The notes below the pieces were generated by a model. The model was given only the letters and a program-made list of their open reading frames with translations, ran no database searches and was not told the origin of the DNA. A DNA stretch of 64,000 nt, from positions 19,504,092 to 19,568,091 of the forward strand of contig OZ020611.1 of assembly GCA_963971575.1 (NCBI GenBank), in the 5' to 3' direction. A program made the position numbers and the translations under genes. This document shows positions 32,731-42,345 of this stretch, piece after piece. The stretch comes from Liopterus haemorrhoidalis (lineage: Eukaryota > Arthropoda > Insecta > Coleoptera > Dytiscidae). Each line of letters opens with the position of its first letter. Position 1 is the first letter of the stretch.

Positions 32731-32935
32731 CAGTGGCGACGCTAGCTCTTAAAACCTGGAGAGGGGCAGGAAATTTTTGAGAAAAATTTGGGGGTTGCAG
32801 GAAATGCTTGAAATCATTGTTTTATCGTTTACTCAGTGATGATCTAAAAAAAGAAAGGTCCTCACTTCTAAATTACATTTTTTTAAAGCAATTCGGGGGG
32901 GGGACACCCCCGGACCCCCGCTAGCGCCGCCACTG
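32731..32935. mobile_element. hAT-type MITE with 8-bp TSD
   Basis: The termini CAGTGGCGACGCTAGC and, inverted, CAGTGGCGGCGCTAGC sit in an 8-bp duplication (GTTCGAAT / ATTCGAAT, one mismatch; 32723-32730 and 32936-32943). It contains one unit of the CTCACTTCTAAA repeat shared with 8297-8640 and 60258-60568, and a (G)9 run. Confidence 0.8.
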
Positions 32936-33023
32936 ATTCGAATCCATTGCTGGATATAGTGCCTCCCTTAAAATTGTCTCTGTCCAGTTCGTAGAAATAC
33001 GCTTTAAGTCATCAGTCCAGTTA

Positions 33024-33618
33024 TGGCTGGTTTATACAACTTAGCCATGATTTTGCTTAGCCGTAACTGAGAAGTACCTTATCCATAAGTTTTAACGATC
33101 CCCAGAACTAAAATATTTGGTTTATACAACCTTTTCCTTAACTTTTCCTTAATCTCGATGGTCAGCCGCAGCCAATGAAATGCGCTGTTTAGAGTTTGCG
33201 CAGTTCCAAGTAAACATCGTAAACATAACCTTTATTCTAAGCGTCAATTGCGAATTTTGGAAGCTATTTTATTAAAATGAATAATGAGCAAATTATTGTA
33301 ATAATCCTTTATACTGCCTTGGCAGCATCTGCCGCGTTCGTGTCATCTTTATTATTTCACAAAAATAAAGTTCGTTGCCTATTTCATAACAGTCATATTT
33401 TCGCGCATGCGCTGTTCAGTGATTTAGCCGTAATTTAACTACGAAAGTTGAAATGTTGGGAACTTTCAAGGTTACGGAATTCTTATTGCTAAGGTTTGCT
33501 TATGGATAAATTACGGCTAAGGTTGTATAAACGTACATAGGCGATTTGTATAGTTTATCTTTTACGGGTTAGGGATAAGGTAAGGAAAAGTTACTGTTAA
33601 GGTTGTATAAACGGGCCA
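33024..33618. mobile_element. Harbinger-like element, family Hb2, 595 bp
   Basis: The termini TGGCTGGTTTATACAAC and, inverted, TGGCCCGTTTATACAAC are flanked by TTA (33021-33023, 33619-33621). The motif CGTTTATACAACCTTA recurs several times near the ends (33110-33135, 33490-33535), probably as subterminal binding repeats. A 53-codon frame lies inside. Confidence 0.75.
33277..33438 (+). CDS. Short ORF in Hb2, possible transposon first exon
   Basis: The 53-residue frame begins MNNEQIIVIILYTALAASAA and ends HALFSDLAVI. A short start followed by a helical Ala/Leu/Ile-rich stretch is how many Harbinger transposases begin, but the DDE domain is absent and I cannot confirm homology. It is likely the retained 5' end of a gene in an internally deleted element. 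Confidence 0.35.
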   Translation: MNNEQIIVIILYTALAASAAFVSSLLFHKNKVRCLFHNSHIFAHALFSDLAVI

Positions 33619-34113
33619 TTAGTCGACGGTTTTACTCGGTTACCTGTAACTGCCCTTGATATGGTCTCTACTCAAGAATCCCTTTGATCTATCTGTCATT
33701 TATTGTTCTAGTTAGCTAGATGGTCTGCCTATTTCCACTTTATGGTACCTATTTTAACAAGGATTAATTTCGGCTGTTGACGATGCCATGCCATAGGTAA
33801 TACTAATTTTAAAAAATTTATGTGAAGTATGAATTTTCACACTTTTTAAAGTTTTATACATATTAAGTAAGTGATAAATGGTGGGTACATACTAAAAATT
33901 ATAAATTTCGATAACTTCTGAAAGAATAATCCATTTGCCTCCATTTAGAGACTTACAAGCAAACTTAATTACCATATGTGCTCGCATTAAATCTAGCTAT
34001 AGCTACTCAGTTATCTAGTCAATCACATACATAATGTAATCAAGGTGATGCAAAAAATTCTGTAATTTTCGTAATAATTACATTACATTACTCGGATTTT
34101 TTTCAGATTTTTA

Positions 34114-34722
34114 TGGCGGGTCTACATTGAGGCAACATGGTAGCATACGACAAGTCTGACGAAACCGTCAGACCATGTCGCATTGACAAGCTAGTGTCTA
34201 CACCAACACTGGGAGCGTGCTACTGTTTATTGTTGAGAGATCTGTCAGTTTACAGAATAAATATGGCGGATCGCAAAAATATTATTACATTTTATAACTA
34301 TAAATAATATCAAGCTAATTTATACTATTTTATAACAAATTTTAATTCCATAACAAAAACATAACCTTACTTAATTATTTGTATCAATATTTCTCATACT
34401 CTATTTTATCAAAACATATATTTACTCACTTATCTTAAATAAATTTAAGTTGCTAAATAATTTTTGTTGATTCAGCAACGCTTACAACACTAGTTAATTT
34501 AAAAAACAAATACTTCTATAATAACAACTATCAAATATCAAAATGGCGAACATGTGGCTTTCAGAACTGGTAGCGTGTCGCACGAAAACTCTTTGATGTT
34601 TACCGCCAAGCAACGGGAACGAGCAACATGTCGCACGGCTCCCATCAGACCGCTGCACATTGGTAGCATGCGACCGTTCGACATGTCGCATGCTACCAGG
34701 TTGCCTCGATGTAGACGCGCCA
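34114..34722. mobile_element. Harbinger-like element, family Hb3, inserted in HLE
   Basis: The termini TGGCGGGTCTACATTGAGGC and, inverted, TGGCGCGTCTACATCGAGGC are flanked by TTA (34111-34113, 34723-34725). HLE DNA reads through when the element and one TTA are removed (CAGATTTTTAGATTAAC). Subterminal GGTAGCATGCGACATGTCGC repeats lie near both ends. A 14-codon start MADRKNIITFY at 34263 may be a transposon gene remnant. Confidence 0.8.
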
Positions 34723-34849
34723 TTAGATTAACACCCCTTGGATGGGTGTGGGAGAAAATTTTTTTAGCACATTTTTAACAAAATTTGATAAAATAAAGAA
34801 AATTTAAAAAGCTACTTTTCGTCCCTTAATCTACATCATAAGAGCTTTC

Positions 34850-35160
34850 TTGTGATACCACACAATAATTTAAATATATATATATATATATATATATTAT
34901 TGTGTGGTATCACAAGAAAGCTCTTTCAGTTTACAGAATAAATATGGCGGATCGCAAAAATATTATTACATTTTATAACTATAAATAATATCAAGCTAAT
35001 TTATATATTTTATAACAAATTTTAATTCCATAACAAAAACATAACCTTACTTAATTATTTATATCAATATTTCTCATACTCTATTTTATCAAAACATATA
35101 TTTACTCACTTATCTTAAATAAATTTAAGTTGCTAAATAATTTTTGTTGATATATGTATG
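34850..35160. repeat. Inverted HLE end plus a direct copy of the Hb3 interior
   Basis: GAGCTTTCTTGTGATACCAC (about 34839-34861) is mirrored at about 34905-34925 around a (TA)n core. Directly after it, 34928-35152 repeats 34249-34473 of the Hb3 element in the same orientation, about 225 bp and over 97% alike by eye. The arrangement suggests template switching or break repair at (TA)n. Confidence 0.75.
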
Positions 35161-35161
35161 T

Positions 35162-35163
35162 AT

Positions 35164-35195
<32 letters not shown>

Positions 35196-35226
35196 GTTGG
35201 ATTGTTGTTCTTGACGAAAAATGTAG
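35162..35226. repeat. (TA)n and short joining sequence left of the palindrome
   Basis: A (TA)n tract (about 35169-35196) followed by GTTGGATTGTTGTTCTTGAC. Outward (TA)n tracts on both sides of the palindrome suggest insertion into or between TA repeats. Confidence 0.6.
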
Positions 35227-35280
35227 GAGGAAATAAAAATTCTTGATTACTCGTCAAAAGTTTATTATAAAATATTAAGA

Positions 35281-35313
35281 GACGTTTCGACTGGTAAATC
35301 CAGTCATCCTCAG
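35281..35313 (-). ncRNA. Hammerhead-like motif, left arm (intact core)
   Basis: On the minus strand: CTGAGGA (CUGANGA core), hairpin GACTGG-ATTTA-CCAGTC, then GAAA and CGTC, with the palindrome ACGT next to GAAA. All invariant core positions that I can assign are present. Confidence 0.5.
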
Positions 35314-35618
35314 TCTAGAGTACGTTGTCAATATTTAAAAAAAAAAAGTATATTCTTATAAAAAAATATACGGAAATGAAATTGAAAAATCCATCCCAAA
35401 CACATACAGAGTAGACAGGCAGTGTAGAACAGGACGGCTCGAGATTGTCTGGTCGTTTTGAAATAAACGAAATAAACGACCAGACAATCTCGAGCCGTCC
35501 TGTTCTACACTGCCTGTCTACTCTGTATGTGTTTGGGATGGATTTTTCAATTTCATTTCCGTATATTTTTTTATAAGAATATACTTTTTTTTTTTAAATA
35601 TTGACAACGTACTCTAGA

Positions 35619-35651
35619 CTGAGAATGACTGGATTTACCAGTCGAAACGTC
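35619..35651 (+). ncRNA. Hammerhead-like motif, right arm (core mutated)
   Basis: Same motif as the left arm but the core reads CTGAGAA, so the conserved G before the last A (G8 in standard numbering) is A. This is the only difference between the two palindrome arms. G8 loss would be expected to abolish cleavage. Confidence 0.5.
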
Positions 35652-35704
35652 TCTTAATATTTTATAATAAACTTTTGACGAGTAATCAAGAATTTTTATT
35701 TCCT

Positions 35705-35705
<1 letters not shown>

Positions 35706-35761
<56 letters not shown>

Positions 35762-35769
35762 CAACGACG

Positions 35770-35857
<88 letters not shown>
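35706..35857. repeat. Two long (TA)n arrays
   Basis: (TA)n at about 35707-35759 and 35772-35857, separated by TTCCAACGACGCAA. The separator recurs right after the second array, so the unit array-plus-separator is duplicated. Long TA arrays can extrude cruciforms and are prone to assembly error. Confidence 0.85.
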
Positions 35858-35859
<2 letters not shown>

Positions 35860-36246
35860 CAACGACGCAAAAAATTCCATATTTTACGAAAAACCAATCT
35901 AATCAAACATTCTTGTTGATCTATTTTGGTTCTCCTTAATGTTAAGTATTGAGAATTTTTTCAGATTTTTAGATCAACCCCTCTGGGAACATGGTGGGGT
36001 GTAAAAGTTTTTTGGCAAAAATCCCATAAAAATCTGATTTTGCAAAAATAAATATTTGTTGGTTCAAAAATAGACATCAGCGCATTAAGAGAGTTATTCA
36101 CAGAAACATTTTTTTTTAAATGGATCTCCCTGCATATTTTGGAGTTTTTGAAATAGTAACTTAATCTGAACAAAAAAGTTTGTATTTGATATTATTCCAA
36201 AAGTGTGATTTTAGGAATTATTTAAATTTAATGATATATGTATTAA

Positions 36247-36420
36247 CAGTGGCGGACTGGCCCGCCGGGACATCGGCAATTTGCTGGTGGGCCGGTCCTA
36301 ATACGATCGATTTTTCAATCAATGGGGCCAGTCCTCGATCCAATGAGGCCAGTTTTTGACCGTATGGGGACGATTTACTCCAATTTTCCAGGGCCGGAAA
36401 ATTTTGCTAGTCCGCTACTG
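36247..36420. mobile_element. hAT-type MITE with 8-bp TSD
   Basis: The termini CAGTGGCGGACTGGCCCG and, inverted, CAGTAGCGGACTAGC are flanked by a perfect duplication TGTATTAA (36239-36246, 36421-36428). 174 bp, non-coding. Confidence 0.85.
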
Positions 36421-36460
36421 TGTATTAATAAGATTAAGATGGCTATGAAATAATTAGAGT

Positions 36461-36773
36461 ACGGCCAATCTAGGAGTTTGCCGGTCACCATGGTGTAGTG
36501 GTTAATGTAGCGATGCACTGACTTCTAGACCATGAGGGCTCGGGTTAGAATCCAGGTTAGGGCATCGATTTTTCAAAAATAAAATGCATCTACTGGATAA
36601 TGGCTTTAGTAGCTAAGACAAAAAAAAATAATAAATTAATAAAATAAAATAATAATAATAATAAAAAATAAAAAAAAAACTAGGAGGTTTAATCCTATTT
36701 AATTAGAAAATAAAACCATTGGTCTTTCTAATTTAATAGGATTGAAACCTATGAACTCCTAGACTGACCGCAA
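36461..36773. mobile_element. Foldback MITE split by a SINE
   Basis: The left tip ACGGCCAATCTAGGAGTTT and, inverted, GCGGTCAGTCTAGGAGTTC bound a hairpin whose arms continue as AATCCTATTTAATTAGAAA. The SINE at 36480-36679 lies inside the left arm. Without it the element is about 100 bp, almost all hairpin. Confidence 0.65.
36480..36679 (+). mobile_element. tRNA-derived SINE, family C copy 2
   Basis: The head GCCGGTCACCATGGTGTAGT has a box A, and CTCGGGTTAGAATCCAGG a box B with one change. The tail is A-rich. A duplication CTAGGAGTTT flanks it (36470-36479; 36680-36690 with one extra G). The head resembles 51099-51255, but the body is more diverged. Confidence 0.75.
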
Positions 36774-36774
36774 T

Positions 36775-37420
36775 TATAATACATTTGATACAATGAAATA
36801 CGAAGAAGTGTGTGTGATATTAATGGAAAAAAGAAATGCATAGTATTAAATCGATAAAATGCATTTTCATTCTTGAGAAAATCATGCAAGAAAGCTTTTA
36901 AAAGTTGAAAAATTGTAACGTTTTGGGGCTATTGAATCCATTTGCCTTTAACAAGAATAGTGTTTTAGTTACTCAATAGCAAAAAGAAAAAAACATATTA
37001 CGATATGGAAATTTTCTTTTCAGCTAGCGGAGTAGAATATTTGTAATTTATTTGTACAATTTTGAAAGGATATTCTTACGCAGGTGCAAGACTGTCTTGA
37101 AATTTTAAGAGATATGATCCTATAGAGATCCAGCGATAATTAAATAAATCTAGGTTTTTTGCTATAATATAATTTTTTCTTCTTTCAAATTACGAATTAA
37201 TGAGTATGTGTATTGCTATTCATTTCTTATTATCAGTTTATTACAGGACTGTCGCGTCCATACTGAAAATTCCGAATCCTAGGTACTCAATCATTTTAAT
37301 TTCGCCATGATTAGGTTGTGCAAGCATTTCAATGCATTTCATTTTCATTTTCATATGATGTTGTAGTTTTTTTATTGTTTATTGTTGAAGAAACAAAATA
37401 ATTATTGTAACATAAAATAC
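36775..37420. other. No recognised gene
   Basis: AT-rich; no frame, RNA gene or terminal repeat seen. The last 12 bases are the left duplication of the next SINE. Confidence 0.4.
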
Positions 37421-37560
37421 GCCGACCGGCGTAGCGTAGTGGTAACACATGTGCTCTGCGTTGCTAAGGTCTCGCGTACGATTCCCATTCAGGCATGGAA
37501 TTTAAAAAAAATAATATCTGTCCTGTTTAATTGCCAAAAAGCAAATGCCATAAAAAAAAA
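37421..37560 (+). mobile_element. tRNA-derived SINE, family B copy 2
   Basis: The head GCCGACCGGCGTAGCGTAGT matches 28380-28514. Box B has decayed to CGTACGATTCCC. The body and A tail are shared. A perfect 12-bp duplication AACATAAAATAC flanks it (37409-37420 and 37561-37572). Confidence 0.85.
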
Positions 37561-37752
37561 AACATAAAATACGTCTAGAACTATGACCAATCGAAAATTC
37601 ATAACAAAAATAACAATATTTCTCCAAAATATATTAAACTAAAACGGCTAAATAATAAAAAAAAATAAAAAAAATAAACAATGTTAAATGCATTTAACAT
37701 TAATTATTCTGAGCAAAATAAATAAGACGAATATAAATTTTTGCCCCCTATA

Positions 37753-37990
37753 CCTCAAAGGTTTGTGGGCGAAGTTTTGCCCTCCTCTCCTCAGGATTTT
37801 TGGGAGCGAATTTCTGCGCCCTATCCTATAGGGTTTGGGGGTGATTCTGCCCCCTCGATCTTCATGTAAGCGGGATCGAATTTCTGTTCTCTTGACCTCA
37901 AGATTTTTGGGAGCGAATTCCAACCCCTATTTCTTAAGAGTTACCGCTTCATGTGTTCAAGAGCGAATTTCTGTCCGTTCTCAAAGGTTT
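37753..37990. repeat. Diverged tandem array, 36-bp period
   Basis: Five consecutive units of 36, 36, 35, 36 and 37 bp begin CCTCA/CTTCA/CCTAT and share TTTTTGGGAGCGAATTTCTG at the centre, with a sixth, longer unit after them. A 36-bp period equals 12 codons, and the minus strand is open for 79 codons across it (37684-37923). The encoded repeat is Arg-rich (for example FAPKNLEVKRTEIRSR). It may be a decayed minisatellite or a piece of a repetitive coding exon. Confidence 0.6.
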
Positions 37991-38359
37991 GAGAAGTTCT
38001 GCTTGAAAAGATACTAGATTTTTATAATGTGGAAAAATTGGAGCCCCAACAAATTATTTGAACTCCTTGGACTTTTTAATGGAGAAGGCTGACCAGTCGG
38101 ACTTCAGATTTTAGGTTTTCTGTGAGTCTCTTTCTTACGAGATATCTACGAGACCTTAAAATATTAAAAAATTTACACTTTACAAAAATGATTTGTGATT
38201 AGTAATGCTTAGATCATGTTTTATTATTTCTTAGAAAAATTCTCTATTTAAGAAATTTCAAAACAATGCCGTTACAATGTTTTGGTAGCCAGGGACGGAT
38301 TCATTTCACTGGGGGCCCCTGGTGGTAATTAATTGTGGGGCCACACAATTAACCAAAAT
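37991..38359. other. No gene; possible hAT end at 38290
   Basis: CAGGGACGGATTCATTTCAC at 38290 followed by GGGGGCCCCTGGTGG looks like a hAT terminus. No inverted partner or 8-bp duplication could be assigned. Confidence 0.4.
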
Positions 38360-39255
38360 TAACGTGGTACCAAAATAAAGCTCTTAAGACGTAGATTAAG
38401 AAACAACTATTAGTTTTCTAAATTTCTTTATTTTAACGTGAATTTTGCCAAATAAATGTGCTAAAAACCTTTTTTTTCACACCCTACAACACAGGAGGGG
38501 GGGCTAATCTAAAAATCTGAAAAAATATTAGTATTGGGTATTAATGTGAAACGGAATAGTACAACAGGAATTTTTGATATGTTTATTTTTTCGAAAGTTA
38601 TAGATTTTTTTGTAACATCGTGTTAACAATATTTAATTGACTAATTGGAGAACGGGGCAGCTATTTTTATTCACGCACATTCCGTAATTAAGTACGCTTG
38701 TAAGTCTAGATAGAAGCACGTAGATTATTTTTTCGTTATTTAAGTTATTGAATTTTATGATTTTTAATATGTACCGACAATTTGTTGTCACTTGCTACAG
38801 CCGGACAGATCTCTCATGGCCGGGCATGAAACATGCGCGTGAAATTTGTAGTGGGGATTATAACTTTGGCGAATTGCATTATTTCCTACAGCCTTTATTA
38901 TTTACAATCCACTTGATATTGGTGAAGTTTGGAAAAAGACGCGGGACGGGGGTGCTCTGGCCAATTAACAAGTCGACAAACTGAACGTCAAATGCAGTAA
39001 TCACTTAAATCAAGCAGCTACGTTTCTATAGTTTTGTTGTTCGACTGTAATGGGAGGAACTTGTGTTTGTAAACGTACCTAAGTAATAAATATAATGTAC
39101 ACGTGTAAGAATGTGAGCTTGTTTCTTTAACTGTTCTCTGTATCTGACACTGTCTTTCATAGTGCCCTATCTATGTGCACCATAAGCCACGCCCGGCCTC
39201 GAGAGGTCTGTCCAGCTATAGATGCCTACAAAATCCTGAAATGTGTGAAATTATA
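38360..39255 (+). mobile_element. HLE copy 9, 3' part, split by a MITE
   Basis: AAAGCTCTTAAGACGTAGAT, GGAATAGTACAACAGGAATT and TTTAATATGTACCGACAATT match the 3' half of other copies. The end GCCTACAAAATCCTGAAATG and TGTGAAAT follows at 39223-39250 after a TA-flanked MITE. Copy 10 (59640-59905) is uninterrupted at the same place (CTTGCTAAATACCTAC). Confidence 0.65.
38798..39218. mobile_element. TA-flanked MITE in HLE copy 9
   Basis: The termini CAGCCGGACAGATCTCTC and, inverted, TAGCTGGACAGACCTCTC, plus a following GGCCGGGC.TG block, bound 421 bp; TA lies at both sides (38796-38797, 39219-39220). HLE copy 10 provides the empty site. No coding sequence. Tc1/mariner-related by its duplication only. 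Confidence 0.75.
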
Positions 39256-39675
39256 TATATGGGTAGGGAAATTTTTTGACTCTTTGAAGCATAGCAGAGT
39301 TAAAAGTGTTATAGTGGGATATTTTTTGAAAAATTACATGTGCCACCAGAACAAAGGTTTAAAAGTAATCTCGCCTATTTAAACTAGTAATTTCACCAAC
39401 AGATGTCACACTGGTATTTGTTTGAGTGATCAACTTTAAACTTGACAGTATAGGATTGACTGATGATGACGAAATTCTCATCGCCAATAAAAAAAAAAGA
39501 AAAACGGGCTGTTTAAATCGCACCGTATAATTAAAAACTTGAATGGTTTTTTGTTTATTTTTGTTTTTTTTTTTTTTGTAATTTTACTTCCTTATTAGTT
39601 AAAATAAACCAACTTTGTTAAAATTTATAAAAATAAAATTTCTGTACAAAATGTTTTTTTTTTTAATCCATAGTA
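39256..39675. other. No recognised gene
   Basis: AT-rich with poly-T/A tracts; no feature seen. Confidence 0.35.
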
Positions 39676-40083
39676 CAGTCTGTTCCAAACGGTTAAGCGG
39701 AACTAAATGGGAATTTAGTTCTTTTAGGTTGTCACGAGAAGGGACCTTGCTTGGGTTATTTCATTTTTCACGTTGGGATGTCAAAATTTAAAATTCCAAC
39801 AATGAAACCATGGAAACGAATGACATATGTCAAAATTAAATATTTTTTTTAGATATTTTAATGACAAAAAAAATAAATAAATTGGAAATTTGTATTAAGA
39901 ATGACACAAAAAATCAAAATATAAAGAAAATGACATTTTAAAATGATATTAACCTTAACCAAAAAATGTTTATTGTAAGTATGATTTACAAAGCTTAAAC
40001 AAAACGGCCGAAAAGCACGATTTAAACGATGAAAGTAACTAGATTGCAAAATCTAGTTCCGCTTAACCGTTTGGAACAGACTT
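39676..40083. mobile_element. TA-flanked MITE, family M1 copy 2
   Basis: The termini CAGTCTGTTCCAAACGGTTA and, inverted, AAGTCTGTTCCAAACGGTTA (19 of 20 matched) are flanked by TA. Alike over its whole length to 31566-31955, with small indels. The better-matched ends suggest a younger copy. Confidence 0.8.
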
Positions 40084-40085
40084 TA

Positions 40086-40894
40086 ATATATACTTTCTAA
40101 AATTTGGTGCCTCAAAGAATTAATAGGACTCCCGAAAATGTTTGACTATTAATAAAAATATGCCACGTCATCGCCTTCGAAATCGGAGCCCCTGGCGGTC
40201 ACCAGGTTCAACACTCTCTTAACGCCACTCACCACTGCTTCCGTTGCAAAACATTTCAGCTGAGAAATTTATGAAACTCCTGAAATATATTTTCAGCACG
40301 TTAAACTATTCATTCTCACAATCCCTTAAAACAATATGTCAACGAAAGATATCTTTTGTTCCCAATGGAAAAAGTTGATGTCTCCGCTAATGTACCCTAG
40401 GAAGTTGATCCAGACATGATGACAGCTTTGTTCACATTCACAAATGTACGATGTACGATGTGCAGTGATGTGGCTATGCTGCCTAACAGACTTGGTGTCT
40501 GGTTCCGTCTGTTTTGTCACCGGTGTAAACTTGTTTGTATCTTTAACGTATAACAGATATGTTGATACAGGAGACCAACACGAGGTATGTTTGTTGATTG
40601 TAATTTATTTTTAGCATTTATATTCCGCGAAGGATATTTTTGTGTATTAAAATCTTTAATGGATTGCTATATATATAACAGATTTGTTTGAAGAATAAGG
40701 AAGGATAATAGACATTCTAGATTTAGGGCCGGATGGAATCTGGGATTATTTCATTAAAGGATTCTTTTTTCTTGTCTGCTAATCGTTATATTGGTGGAAT
40801 TTACAGCAATACCCGAACTAAAATCCGTACACAAAAACTTTTGTAAGTCCATGCGTTATTACCATGTTACGCCAGTCGACAATAAAAAGATATA
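40086..40894. other. No recognised gene
   Basis: Short frames only. 40785-40860 and 40955-41000 share GGTGGAATTTAYAGCAATRCCC, a local direct repeat of about 22 bp. Confidence 0.4.
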
Positions 40895-41143
40895 CAAACA
40901 TTTTTTAGGGTTTTGTAGATATAAAGGTTTATACATAACCTCATAATAACCAGTAAAATTGGTGGAATTTATAGCAATGCCCTACCTAAAATTTGTTAAA
41001 ACTTTAGAAGGATATACATTTTTAGGGTTTCGTAGATATGAACTAGAAACCTTTATGCCGTCACTCATGTGTTGTCTTAGAAATTGTGGCCAAATGGTTA
41101 GACTTAGAGAGGTGAAATTAATACACACCTCTGACTCATTATA

Positions 41144-42005
41144 CGAGAGTTACCTTTTATGTTTTTACAAACGACCACTAGATGGCAATATTGAAATGTG
41201 TCATTACCATATTCGTAAAATTTGATATTTGTTATTATGAAATCAGTGGCAGCTTATAAATTGACAGAGTAGTTTGTTGACAGTGAGCGTTAAAAAAACA
41301 AGTTTGTGAAAAAATTGATATTATTCGTGGTTTTCGTTGGATGTTTTTTTACGATTTTAGTAAAGGCCTAAGTCAACAACAATGCATAGATTCGCTTTGT
41401 TCAACTTTTGATAATGAAGCACCATCAGAAAAGACTGTTTACAATTGGTTTGCAGAATTTCGTCGTGGTCGTGCGTCCTTCAGTGATGAATCTCGTGAAG
41501 GTCGACCAAAATCGGTTGTGATTCAAAAAAACATCGATGCTGTGCGCAAAATGATTTAAGAAGTTTGGCATTTGACTTACCGTGAGATAGAGGCATCCTT
41601 TGGCATATCGCAGACTGCAATACATTTGATTTTGCATGAACATTTAGCTGTGAAAAAGATCTATTCCCAATGGATTCCGCATAAATTGACCCAAGTTCAA
41701 AAAAAGGATCGTGTTGATTGGTGTAAGGGAATGCTAAAAAAATTCAACCTAGGCACTGCAAAATCCGTATACAACAAATAGTACAAAAACTGCGTGGACA
41801 GCGATTTTCACCACCTGAAGAAGCCTTCGAAACCCATGTTTTTGAGATACCTTCAGAGTGGAAAAAATGTTTCGAGAATTGGTTTGAACGCATGCAAAAG
41901 TATATAAATATTAAAGGCGAATATTTTGAAAAGCAATTAAACAGTTTGTTCCAAAAAAATATTTTTCTTTCTTAGTTTTTGTAAAAACATGAAAGATAGC
42001 TCTCG
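41144..42005 (+). mobile_element. Internally deleted mariner element in HLE, TA TSD
   Basis: The termini CGAGAGTTACCTTTTATGTT and, inverted, CGAGAGCTATCTTTCATGTT have about 30-bp arms with TA at both sides. 862 bp against about 1.3 kb for a full element. It contains the transposase N-terminal half and the last 58 codons; the catalytic core is deleted. Confidence 0.8.
41341..41975 (+). pseudogene. Mariner transposase, catalytic core deleted
   Basis: The N-terminal region reads FSKGLSQQQCIDSLCSTFD, TVYNWFAEFRRGRASFSDES, REGRPKSVV. After an in-frame TAA (41557-41559) it continues in the same frame LTYREIEASFGISQTAIHL, then YSQWIPHKLTQVQKKDRVD, WCKGMLKKF, and stops at 41781. The C-terminal part from 41802 reads FSPPEEAFETHVFEIPSEWK, CFENWFERMQKYINIKGEYF, EKQ to a stop at 41973. 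Paired helix-turn-helix with GRP linker and the WxxCxxxWxxRMxKYI.xxGEYFE tail are standard mariner. A frame above the first ATG (KIDIIRGFRW) suggests the true start is upstream. Confidence 0.85.
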
Positions 42006-42039
42006 TATGGGAAAAATACTACGATTTGGAAAAAAATAT

Positions 42040-42345
42040 TATCAAGTGTGTATTTTTACACTTTTCAGGGTTTTGTAGGTATTTAACTGGGAGGCAAGAG
42101 CTCACTTTTGTTCATCACTTTTATTTTAGAAGTGAGGACTTTTTTTTTGTTTAGGTCATCACTTGTACTTCAGAAGTGAGAATCATTTTAATAATTTAAA
42201 TAATTTAGTCTTCTGAACCCCCCCCCCCCCCCAAGAAAAATACATGGGTGCGCGCTTGTCTAGGACAATATTTCTTCTATAATCATATCAAAATCAACAG
42301 TTTTTTGATAATCACTTTTATTGGTACTAAGAGCTTTCATTCAAT
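42040..42345 (-). mobile_element. HLE 3' end fragment with hAT-MITE-like repeat units
   Basis: CAAGTGTGTATTTTTACACTT and CAGGGTTTTGTAGGTATTTA mark the HLE 3' end. 42105-42185 holds two units of TCATCACTT.TA.TT.AGAAGTGAGGA, the 36-bp repeat seen in hAT MITEs, and a (C)15 run at about 42219-42233. The block CTAGGACAATATTTCTTCTA returns to HLE sequence. Confidence 0.5.

Larger units (their letters stand above)
35227..35705. mobile_element. Head-to-head Penelope-like terminal copies forming a 479-bp palindrome
   Basis: Arms 35227-35458 and 35474-35705 (232 nt each) are exact inverse copies apart from one base, around a 15-nt spacer TGAAATAAACGAAAT. Each arm carries a hammerhead-like motif near its outer end. 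Penelope-like elements are known for inverted or tandem terminal copies, hammerhead motifs and (TA)n-rich targets. No reverse transcriptase is present here. The class assignment is inference. Confidence 0.6.
33818..36200 (-). mobile_element. HLE copy 8, heavily interrupted and rearranged
   Basis: The left end is TGTGAAGTATGAATTTTCACAC with AAAGTTTTATACATATTAAG. Sequence alike to the copy at 58985 continues to 34113. A Harbinger-like element follows, and HLE sequence resumes (AGATTAACACCCCTTGGATG to CCACACAATAATTTAAA). After a (TA)n-bounded rearranged block (34870-35860) it resumes at about 35860-36180 with CATTCTTGTTGATCTATTTT. The original copy was about 0.9-1.1 kb. Confidence 0.55.
40895..42060 (+). 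mobile_element. HLE copy 11 (5' end), disrupted by a mariner
   Basis: TTTTTAGGGTTTCGTAGATATGA at about 41018 and the block GCCAAATGGTTAGACTTAGA are the HLE 5' region. The mariner at 41144-42005 lies at TA, after which GAAAAATACTACGATTTGG continues the HLE block. The copy then joins the next, inverted HLE 3' end at about 42040. Confidence 0.55.

Noticed and set aside
34494..34778. Three overlapping frames of 60-75 codons at the right end of the Hb3 element
   Set aside because: They run over the inverted subterminal repeats on both strands; no family similarity.
35675..35906. Open frames of alternating Ile-Tyr
   Set aside because: They are translations of the (TA)n arrays, not genes.
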